Origin: Chitinophaga polysaccharea
Lineage (GTDB): Bacteria > Bacteroidota > Bacteroidia > Chitinophagales > Chitinophagaceae
Direction: 5' to 3'
Length of the DNA stretch: 64,000 bases
Assembly: GCF_902150045.1 (NCBI RefSeq)
Contig: NZ_CABFVU010000003.1
Location: forward strand, 62,001 to 126,000
In this document: positions 1 through 7,262 of the stretch, one piece after another
Numbering within the stretch: position 1 is the first letter of the stretch
Layout: each line of letters starts with the position of its first letter
Position numbers and translations under genes: made by a program
Notes under the pieces: generated by a model
Databases searched by the model: none
Seen by the model: only the letters and a program-made list of their open reading frames with translations
Told to the model about the DNA's origin: nothing

Positions 1-1212
1 GCCAATACCATGCGCCTGAAAATTGCGATCCGCACGCAAAGGAATATGGGGGCTGTGGCAAGACAGCATATCACGGAAGTAATGGCCAACGAATCGGCCA
101 CCATCAGCACTGAAGCGGAAACCGCGAAGATGAGCTTTGAAAATGTCAATAATAACGAGAACCCTTATTTCATTAAATACATTAAATCCAACCAGTACTT
201 TCCATATGCGCCGGGCGCAACAGGGCAGGCGCCAAAAATGAGCGAGTTCCTGTTCACCGTGTTCCGGTCTTATAAAGATCCGCGTCTGGGCGTATATTAC
301 GACACCGTGCCTACGGCCAATCGTCTTATCTTAACAGATACGCTCAGCAGCACCGCAGATGATTCGCTGAGGGTAGTAACTTATCCTATCCCTTATCTTG
401 GCCAGCCAAAAGCAGGTACCAAGCTGGCAGGATGGACCGCCCTTGCCGGTCAGCCGGACATAATAGGCGGTTCCAACATCAACAGCTATTCCAACGCCAA
501 CCCTGTCATCTACCAGGTGGGCCGGCCTATCATCATGCTTTCTTATGCAGAAGCATTGTTCCTGAAAGCGGAAGCCGCACAAATGGGGCTGGGCGGTAGT
601 TTGAGCGCAGAGCAATACTACTACGCCGGTATAGACGCCAACTTCGCTTACTGGAATATCAGCACTGCTCTCCGCGATGAGTACAAAGGCCGGGATGGTA
701 TTAAATGGAATACCACCGGTATAGGGTTTAATAATTACCTGAGTCTTACCAACGCCAATATTGCTGCAGACCCGCTCACAAAAATATGGGTGCAGCGCTG
801 GCTGAACTATTTCCCCGACGGCGGTTTCGACTGCTGGTGCCTGGAGCGGAGAACCCGCGTGTTCCGCCTGCCGCCGCATACCAATCCCGGTGGCAACTCT
901 TCTTACTCTGCCAATCCAACTTATTCTGATGTACCGGGAAGAATGTCGTACCCGCTTTCCGTGGTGAACCTGAACCCGGTGGGCTACCAGAGCGCGCTGA
1001 AGGAACTGGGTGTAAGCCGTACAGACGATTATGATATTTACCAGCCATTGCATTTTGCAAAACCTTATACGGTGCCCGACTGGAACAATGAGCCGGCCGC
1101 CTATGATTACCGCTTTATCCAGAAATGGTATGGCACTACCATTCAGGAACTGGCTGCAGCTGCACAAAGGGATGGATTCAGATATGTGATCACCCAGACT
1201 TATCATCCTTAA
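1..1212 (+). CDS. SusD/RagB-family glycan-binding lipoprotein, 5' end missing
   Basis: The reading frame is open from the first base, so the gene starts outside the window and the first ATG (position 10) need not be its start. About 403 C-terminal codons are visible. The run around codons 175-195 (SYAEALFLKAEAA) is the helical TPR-like segment found in SusD proteins just before the C-terminal half, and the tail (PGRMSYPLSVVNLNP, then a tryptophan-rich end) resembles the SusD-like_2 type. SusD proteins are outer-membrane lipoproteins that bind oligosaccharide over a SusC channel; the SusC gene should lie just upstream of the window. The gene ends 12 bp before a GH99-like lipoprotein gene, so the two are probably cotranscribed. 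Confidence 0.85.
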   Translation, partial: ANTMRLKIAIRTQRNMGAVARQHITEVMANESATISTEAETAKMSFENVNNNENPYFIKYIKSNQYFPYAPGATGQAPKMSEFLFTVFRSYKDPRLGVYYDTVPTANRLILTDTLSSTADDSLRVVTYPIPYLGQPKAGTKLAGWTALAGQPDIIGGSNINSYSNANPVIYQVGRPIIMLSYAEALFLKAEAAQMGLGGSLSAEQYYYAGIDANFAYWNISTALRDEYKGRDGIKWNTTGIGFNNYLSLTNANIAADPLTKIWVQRWLNYFPDGGFDCWCLERRTRVFRLPPHTNPGGNSSYSANPTYSDVPGRMSYPLSVVNLNPVGYQSALKELGVSRTDDYDIYQPLHFAKPYTVPDWNNEPAAYDYRFIQKWYGTTIQELAAAAQRDGFRYVITQTYHP

Positions 1213-1224
1213 AAAACTGACATC

Positions 1225-2334
1225 ATGAAACGTGTTAATATACTTCTGGCAACAGCCGCTTTCCTGTTGCTCAACGCCTGCAAAAAAGACCTCAGCGGTC
1301 CTTCTGTGGATGATAATATCCTCAACTACGAAATACCGGAGGTGCCGGTAACGGAGAACTACGTGGTAGGCGCATTCTATACTTCTTTCGGTGGCTGGAA
1401 CGCCAACATCAAAGAAGTGCCGGTAGTGGGAAAATACGGTATGCCCAATGGTGTGCTTACTGCCGGCGTGATGCCCAAACATATTGCCTATGGCGTAAAA
1501 GCAGGACTGGATTATTTCGTGTTCTCCTTCCGTTCTCCCAACAGGGACGCCAATAACTACAGATCGGATTCCACGCTGATCCGCGGGTTTATTGACGCCG
1601 ACGGGGAAGGCCAGATGAAATTTGCCATGTCGTATAATTTCAGCACCGGCACCTACGGCGGCCTCAGTGCCACTAATCCTATCGAAAAAGATAAGCTGAA
1701 ACTGGCGCAGTTCTTCGACGACTTCCGCCGCATTGTGCCTTATATGAAAGATGCGCATTACATGAAGGTGGGCGATAAACCCCTGCTGTATATCCAGAAC
1801 GCACAAACGTTGTTTTCCGACAGCAACAAAGCCATTTATGATACGCTGAGAAGCCAGCTGAAAACATTGGGTGTGGAGCCTTACATAGTAGGCATGCAGG
1901 ACCGCTGGACACCGCCCGCCCGTTATGAGATCCGCTTCAAAGGCTGTGTAGACGCCATCTATCACCAGTCGTTCAGCTCGCAGATCAACAACTGGGACAG
2001 GTGGTACCTGCTGCCGCAGATGACAGACCAGAACTGGAAATACTCAAAGGATTATTTTGAAAAGAATTTCGGAGCCGACTATGTGCCTAACATCACGCCG
2101 GCTTACAGCTGGAAGATCAACACACCTACCAGCACCAACCCCGAATACCCGCGTACCGATAGCGGCGCATTGTTCATAAAACTGTGCAATGTGGCTAAGA
2201 TGAATGCCAGTAATAAAACCCGGCTGATCATGATAGACGGCTGGAATAACTGGACGGAAGACATGCAGCTTGAACCGGCAGAAAGCTACGGGGAACGTTA
2301 TCTCAATATTGTAAGAACACAATTTAAGAAGTAA
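1225..2334 (+). CDS. Lipoprotein of the GH71/GH99/WbsX-like superfamily
   Basis: A 369-residue lipoprotein: the signal peptide ends in a lipobox with Cys at about residue 19 (LLLNACKKD). The body starts with a beta-strand and a YTSFGGWN motif and continues as a TIM-barrel-like fold (DYFVFSFRSP, KPLLYIQNAQ). The C-terminal motif WNNWTED...LEPAESYGERYL (from about residue 340) matches the signature of GH99-like and WbsX proteins. GH99 enzymes cleave alpha-mannosidic linkages internally. In characterised GH99 proteins the catalytic pair has the form E-W-x-E; here it reads N342-W-T-E345, so one acid seems replaced. Lying 12 bp after a SusD gene, it is probably the surface glycan-binding or glycan-cleaving partner of that locus. 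Family placement is fairly sure, activity is not. Confidence 0.7.
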   Translation: MKRVNILLATAAFLLLNACKKDLSGPSVDDNILNYEIPEVPVTENYVVGAFYTSFGGWNANIKEVPVVGKYGMPNGVLTAGVMPKHIAYGVKAGLDYFVFSFRSPNRDANNYRSDSTLIRGFIDADGEGQMKFAMSYNFSTGTYGGLSATNPIEKDKLKLAQFFDDFRRIVPYMKDAHYMKVGDKPLLYIQNAQTLFSDSNKAIYDTLRSQLKTLGVEPYIVGMQDRWTPPARYEIRFKGCVDAIYHQSFSSQINNWDRWYLLPQMTDQNWKYSKDYFEKNFGADYVPNITPAYSWKINTPTSTNPEYPRTDSGALFIKLCNVAKMNASNKTRLIMIDGWNNWTEDMQLEPAESYGERYLNIVRTQFKK

Positions 2335-2389
2335 CCCACTGTAACACCTGAGAATCGTGGAAGATTCAATTTGGATCACGTAATAACAG

Positions 2390-2420
2390 AAGGGGCCGTT
2401 TCCCGGCCCTTTATTTTTTC
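2390..2420 (+). terminator. Probable intrinsic terminator after the SusD/GH99-like genes
   Basis: A GC-rich hairpin (aaggggccg, short loop, ccggccctt, with one bulged G) is followed by a T-rich run. It lies 55 bp after the GH99-like stop codon and before the GH2 gene, which would then need its own promoter or read-through. Confidence 0.6.
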
Positions 2421-2443
2421 AGTATAAGAAAAGTATTAGTAAG

Positions 2444-5400
2444 ATGATAAACAGCGTAAGGATTTTAGCGGCGCTACTGCTCACGGCAGGCAGCGCAGTA
2501 TGCCAGCAACGTATTTCGTTCGGCAAACAAACAGCACTGGAAACAGCTGGCAAAGGATCGGTGACACAACATGACGGCATCCTGCAAACACAAAATGCCT
2601 ACGCCGCTTTTGGTGATTCCCTGCTGAAGAATTACCGCTTCAGCTTCCGCGCCAGTACGCCAGATACTGCCCGGGAAGTGCAGATCTGGGCCGGTTTCCG
2701 GGCGTATAACCGGAACGACCGTTACATCCTGGCGCTCAGGGGCGGACGGCAGAATAACCTCTACCTCAGCCGGCTTGGCTATATGGGCGCCGATGAATTC
2801 CTGGCGCTGCGCACGCTGGATTTCCATCCCACGCCCGGCAAATGGTATACCCTGCGGGTGGAAGTATGCGGGCCCCGCATCCGTATATTCCTTAATGATG
2901 AATCACTCCCACGTATAGACGTTACCGATAGTAACAGTAGCCTTGCGCCATCGGGAAAAATTACCCTGGGCGGAGGCTGGATCAATACCCTTTATGATGA
3001 CCTGGTGATAAAGCCTTTGCCTGATAATGCCCTGGACGGCGTGGACCGTAAAGAATATACCGCCGGCGCCACTGCTAAGGAAAAAGAAGCACTGCGTAAA
3101 CAACAGCGCAATGCGTATCATCCTGTTGCGGTAACGGATATCAGCCGACCGCGCACAGAAATATCGCTTAATGGCAACTGGCTGTTTATGCCGGTATACC
3201 AGCTGGCAGATGAAAGCAAGGCTATCTCCCCGCAGGAAAGCGATGCGCAATGGCATACCATGCACGTGCCCGATTTCTGGAATCCCATACGGATATGGCT
3301 ACACGGAGAAACGTTTGGCCGGCACCCTAAAGGCGCCTCTGATGCATACTTCCAGCAGGAAACCGCCAGGTGTGAGGGATATACTTTTGATTATAAAAAG
3401 ACAAATGCAGCCTGGTACCGGCAATGGATCAACCTGCCGGCAGGCATTGAACAAAAGGAAACCCTTCTTCGCTTTGATGCTGTATCTAAAGTATCTGAAG
3501 TATATATCAACGGGAAACCTGCGGGCAGGCATACCGGTATGTTCGGTGAATTTGTGGTCAATGGCAAAGGATTGTTCAAGGCAGGAAAGAACCTGGTTAC
3601 CGTGAAAGTGATCCGCGATTATGTAACCGGTATCAAAGACGCAGGCAAAGTAGTAGACGTTGCTGTGAGCGTGGAAGTAACCAACAAGATGCTGAAAGAC
3701 CTTGCCCATGGCTTCTATAACGATGATCCCGCAGGCATCTGGCAACCGGTGTCACTGCTTATTACAGAGCCGCTGGCCATCACAGATGTATTCATCCAGC
3801 CCAATCTTACCGGCGCAGGATTTGATGTTACCGTGAAAAACAATACCGTCAAAGAACAGCCCTTTACCATCAATATGAATATCCCGGGTTTATATAAGGG
3901 AAAGCGTTTAGCCGGCGCCGTTATTAAAGCGGGAGAGGAGCAAACCCTGCATTATGAAATTAACCACCTGCAGCCACTGTTATGGTCGCCGCAAACACCC
4001 AACCTCTACAACTTTACTTTTTCCCTCGAAAGCAACGGCCGCATTACAGACAGTACTACCATCACTTCCGGCTTCCGCACCTTTGAAACAAAAGAAGGAT
4101 ACCTCTACCTGAACGGCCGCCGTTACTGGCTCCGCGGAGGTAACCAGACACCCTTTGCCCTGGCGCCCAACGATACGCAGCTGGCGGAACGCTTCTACGA
4201 CCTGATGAAAGCAGGCAATATGGAAGTAACGCGCACGCATACCTCGCCCTACAATGAAAACTGGCTCGCTGCGGCCGACAGGAAAGGAGTGGGCATCAGC
4301 TTTGAAGGCACCTGGCCCTGGCTCATGATCAACAGCTCCATGCCGGAGGAACAACTCATCAGCAAATGGGCCGATGAATTTATCAGCCTCCTGAAAAAAT
4401 ACCGCAACCATCCTTCTATTTTGTTCTGGACGGTAAACAACGAAATGAAGTTCTACGACAACGATCCCGACCCGGTAAGAACGCGGCTTAAAATGAAGAT
4501 CATTTCCGAAGTGGTGAAACGCATGCGGAAAACAGACGGTACCCGCCCTATCTGCTTTGACTCCAATTATAAAAGGAATGAGAAGAAATTCGGGAAAGAC
4601 TTCTTTAAAGATATTGATGATGGAGACATTGATGATATTCATGCCTATATTAACTGGTACGACTACTCGATCTTCAAACAGTTCAACGGTGAGTTCCAGC
4701 AACGCAATCATAATGAAGGCCGCCCCCTGATCAGCCAGGAAATGTCGTCCGGCTATTCCAATAATGAAACCGGTCACCCGGTGCGCTTTTACACACAGGT
4801 GCATCAAACGCCACAGGAACTGGTAGGCGATCTGGCATATGAATTCAGTGATCCGGCCTGGTTCATGGAATCGCAGGCTTTCATTACCGGCGAACAGGCG
4901 GAAGCCTACCGCAGAACCAACGATAAGGCCGCCGGCATCCTGCACTTTGCTTTAATAAGCTGGTTCCGGAATGTATACGATGCCAAAGCCATTGAGCCGT
5001 ATCCTGCTTACTACGCATTGCAACGCGCCTTGCAACCGGTACTGGTAAGCGCTGAGTTATGGGGCCGGCACTTCTATGCAGGCACGCAGCTTCCTGCCCG
5101 CATCTGTATTGTGAACGACCGCCACGAAGGAACGCCTTTAAGCGCAACGGAATTAACCTGGCAGCTGCAAACCAATGAAGGCGCCGTTATAGCCACAGGT
5201 ACGCAATCCATACCGGAGGTGCCTTATTACGGCCGCCAATGGGTAACCCCCAATATCGCTATTCCGGAAAGGCTGCCCACAGCGGAAGTAAACGGTAAAC
5301 TGGTACTCACGCTGAAGGAGCATCACCATTTGCTATCTTCCAACGAATGCAAAATAATACTGGCGGATCAACGTTTTTTTTCACCTGCACTCACCGCGCC

Positions 5401-6025
5401 TGTAGTATTGTTAGACGGAGCCGGGCAAATGAAGCCCGTATTCGACGCTTTGAAAATTAAATACACTGGTGCACCAACCGTAGGTGAAGCACTGGCTAAG
5501 AAAGGCGCGGTATATGTATTTGCCGGCCTGGAACCCGGGAAGAATATCAGCGCCGCGGAACAGCAACAGCTGCGATCCTTTGTTCAGGCAGGAGGGAAGG
5601 TATTACTCCTGGATGCAGCAAAATCGGCTGCTCAGCTGTTCCCTGAATATGTTTCCGGCGTATTGAATTTCCCGGAGGGAGATATTGTAAACATGGATAT
5701 CCCTGAAGCGCCGGTATTCAAAGGCATCGGCCTCCTGGATCTCCGTTACTTCAATAACAACAAACGGGAACTACCGGCAGTATGCAACGGCGCACTAACG
5801 GTAAAGCGCCAACGCGGATTGGACATACTGGCAAAGCATATTAACGTGCACGGCTATATTAAAGGAGAAATGGCAGAGCGCGCCGCATATATGTCCGGTA
5901 TCCAGGGCGCCACACTGGTGAAAGCCGGTAACGCCTGGCTATGTGCCATGTCGCTGGAAAAGGCGGCTACGGATCCTGTGGCGGGGAGGCTGCTTTATAA
6001 TATAATAGCTGAACTGAGCAGGTAA
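2444..6025 (+). CDS. Secreted glycoside hydrolase family 2 enzyme with N-terminal LamG-like module
   Basis: A 1193-residue protein with a cleavable signal peptide (MINSVRILAALLLTAGSAVC). Residues about 25-190 form a concanavalin-like beta-sandwich of the DUF1080/LamG type (FRAYNRNDRYILAL, GKWYTLRVEV). Residues about 235-420 are the GH2 sugar-binding domain (NGNWLFMPVYQL, VYINGKPAGRH), about 430-550 the Ig-like domain, and about 555-860 the TIM barrel. The expected acid/base glutamate is in FWTVNNEMK and the nucleophile in PLISQEMSSGY. The remaining 330 residues include a GATase1-like stretch (YVFAGLEPG, GGKVLLLDAA). GH2 members are beta-galactosidases, beta-glucuronidases or beta-mannosidases; the substrate cannot be read here. 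It is much longer than a simple 600-residue GH2 and closer to LacZ size. It stops 8 bp from a convergent gene. Confidence 0.85.
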   Translation: MINSVRILAALLLTAGSAVCQQRISFGKQTALETAGKGSVTQHDGILQTQNAYAAFGDSLLKNYRFSFRASTPDTAREVQIWAGFRAYNRNDRYILALRGGRQNNLYLSRLGYMGADEFLALRTLDFHPTPGKWYTLRVEVCGPRIRIFLNDESLPRIDVTDSNSSLAPSGKITLGGGWINTLYDDLVIKPLPDNALDGVDRKEYTAGATAKEKEALRKQQRNAYHPVAVTDISRPRTEISLNGNWLFMPVYQLADESKAISPQESDAQWHTMHVPDFWNPIRIWLHGETFGRHPKGASDAYFQQETARCEGYTFDYKKTNAAWYRQWINLPAGIEQKETLLRFDAVSKVSEVYINGKPAGRHTGMFGEFVVNGKGLFKAGKNLVTVKVIRDYVTGIKDAGKVVDVAVSVEVTNKMLKDLAHGFYNDDPAGIWQPVSLLITEPLAITDVFIQPNLTGAGFDVTVKNNTVKEQPFTINMNIPGLYKGKRLAGAVIKAGEEQTLHYEINHLQPLLWSPQTPNLYNFTFSLESNGRITDSTTITSGFRTFETKEGYLYLNGRRYWLRGGNQTPFALAPNDTQLAERFYDLMKAGNMEVTRTHTSPYNENWLAAADRKGVGISFEGTWPWLMINSSMPEEQLISKWADEFISLLKKYRNHPSILFWTVNNEMKFYDNDPDPVRTRLKMKIISEVVKRMRKTDGTRPICFDSNYKRNEKKFGKDFFKDIDDGDIDDIHAYINWYDYSIFKQFNGEFQQRNHNEGRPLISQEMSSGYSNNETGHPVRFYTQVHQTPQELVGDLAYEFSDPAWFMESQAFITGEQAEAYRRTNDKAAGILHFALISWFRNVYDAKAIEPYPAYYALQRALQPVLVSAELWGRHFYAGTQLPARICIVNDRHEGTPLSATELTWQLQTNEGAVIATGTQSIPEVPYYGRQWVTPNIAIPERLPTAEVNGKLVLTLKEHHHLLSSNECKIILADQRFFSPALTAPVVLLDGAGQMKPVFDALKIKYTGAPTVGEALAKKGAVYVFAGLEPGKNISAAEQQQLRSFVQAGGKVLLLDAAKSAAQLFPEYVSGVLNFPEGDIVNMDIPEAPVFKGIGLLDLRYFNNNKRELPAVCNGALTVKRQRGLDILAKHINVHGYIKGEMAERAAYMSGIQGATLVKAGNAWLCAMSLEKAATDPVAGRLLYNIIAELSR

Positions 6026-6033
6026 TGCGGAAT

Positions 6034-7059
6034 TTACTCTGCGGAAATGTATAAGGAGTCTTGGGGGTTATATAATATCAGATGTTTTATACCGGCCGGA
6101 AATTTTGCCGATGCTGTTTCCATCAATTTGTTTGCCGCCACCTGGATCTTGTGATAATCTGAGCCGGCAAGCGGCATTACTACCATGCTGACACCAGGAT
6201 TATTTTTTATGCGGGTGAAGTTTCCATATATATAAGGACCCGCTTCAATTTTAGTTGCTACATCCTTTAATTTCAAAACGGTGCCGGTATTAGTGTGAAC
6301 AGGCATATCCCCGTATTTAGCCGGTTGGTTGCGCTTACTTTTGTATTTAATAATATAATCATAATCAAAAGCCCGGTTGCTTTTTTTGTACAATATTCCC
6401 GTTACCGCTTCCAAATTTTCTGCGGGGATAGCTGCTAATAGCGCTTTCAATGTTAAGTTAAAAGAAGCCATGCGGTCTTTGTTTAACCATATACGTAGTA
6501 ATGAATCTTTATGTTCAGTAAGCGTGATCAAATGACTAACACCGGGAATTCGCCGTATTTCAGGAACAATGCGGGTAGCAGCATATTCAGTTAGGAATGC
6601 CTGGTCATAATCCCGGACATTTTCCGAATACATATCAATTGCCATCACCATTGGCTCATTTTGTCGCACAATGGTGATGCCGAACTGTATTACCTGCGAA
6701 GGCAGTTGTCCTGTTGTTGCGGCCAATACATTTGAAATATCCAGTTCAGCCTGGTCCTGTTGAGTGCCTGGTGTAAAGTAAATGGTCATCGTTAATGAAC
6801 CATTACTACTTGCCGTATAGGTCATATAATCCATATTTTCAACGTAATGAAAAATGGAATCTTTTAGTGGGGCGGCTACTGAATCCAGCACTGTACCGGC
6901 ATTTGCACCGGGATAACGTGCCTGCACCTGTATTGACAGAATGGGCTCGGAAGGTGATTGTTGTGCGGGTTGTTTAGCAGGCGCCGTTCCGCCACAACTA
7001 ACCAGTAAAATGAATATAGTATAAATAACCGGAGCGGAATTAAGAAGGGTTCTAAACAT
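6034..7059 (-). CDS. Lipoprotein made of an RND efflux-pump porter domain only
   Basis: A 341-residue lipoprotein with Cys22 in the lipobox LLVSCGG. From about residue 42 it follows the AcrB/MexB porter sequence in order: ARYPGANAGTVLDSV (AcrB SYPGADAKTVQDTV), VENMDYMTYTASSNGS (GIDNLMYMSSNSDSTG), the PN2 region with RRIPGVSHL and LRIWLNKDRMASFNL (MRIWMNPNELNKFQL), and the PC1 start with VLKLKDVATKIEAG and FPAGIKHLILYNPQDSLYIS. It ends where AcrB would enter its second membrane helix. AcrB's first helix is replaced by a lipoprotein signal, and no transmembrane, docking-loop or second-half sequence follows. No membrane-fusion or TolC-like gene is adjacent. It may be a periplasmic decoy, a ligand-binding protein or an accessory of a distant pump; its function is unknown. 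It is convergent with the GH2 gene. Confidence 0.8.
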   Translation of the reverse strand: MFRTLLNSAPVIYTIFILLVSCGGTAPAKQPAQQSPSEPILSIQVQARYPGANAGTVLDSVAAPLKDSIFHYVENMDYMTYTASSNGSLTMTIYFTPGTQQDQAELDISNVLAATTGQLPSQVIQFGITIVRQNEPMVMAIDMYSENVRDYDQAFLTEYAATRIVPEIRRIPGVSHLITLTEHKDSLLRIWLNKDRMASFNLTLKALLAAIPAENLEAVTGILYKKSNRAFDYDYIIKYKSKRNQPAKYGDMPVHTNTGTVLKLKDVATKIEAGPYIYGNFTRIKNNPGVSMVVMPLAGSDYHKIQVAANKLMETASAKFPAGIKHLILYNPQDSLYISAE

Positions 7060-7206
7060 CTTTTTTACAATTATGCAATGAGGAAAAACAACTTTAAATA
7101 TTGGGGTATCGGCAAGATAACTTATACTTTAAGCGGTTGTTCATGGGCTTTATTTATATTGAACGATGTGGAAAGCTACAAAAAAACAGGGGAAAGAAGT
7201 ATGCTG

Positions 7207-7242
7207 AAAAAAAGGGGCATTTCAGGTAAACTGAAACGCCCC
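7207..7242 (-). terminator. Intrinsic terminator of the PQQ dehydrogenase gene
   Basis: Read on the minus strand, a 12-bp stem (ggggcgtttcag / ctgaaatgcccc, one wobble pair) with a 5-nt loop is followed by seven T. It lies 21 bp beyond the stop codon of the minus-strand gene ending at 7263. Confidence 0.85.
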
Positions 7243-7262
7243 GCACTATATTATAATATCAC

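Noticed and set aside
331..1965. A long open frame (544 codons) on the minus strand across the SusD and GH99-like genes
   Set aside because: It is antisense to two clear genes, has no recognisable domain and a composition typical of mirrored codon usage. Similar long antisense frames at 3980-4945, 14125-15054, 16470-17672, 21547-22695, 29418-30524 and 41394-42167 were rejected for the same reason.
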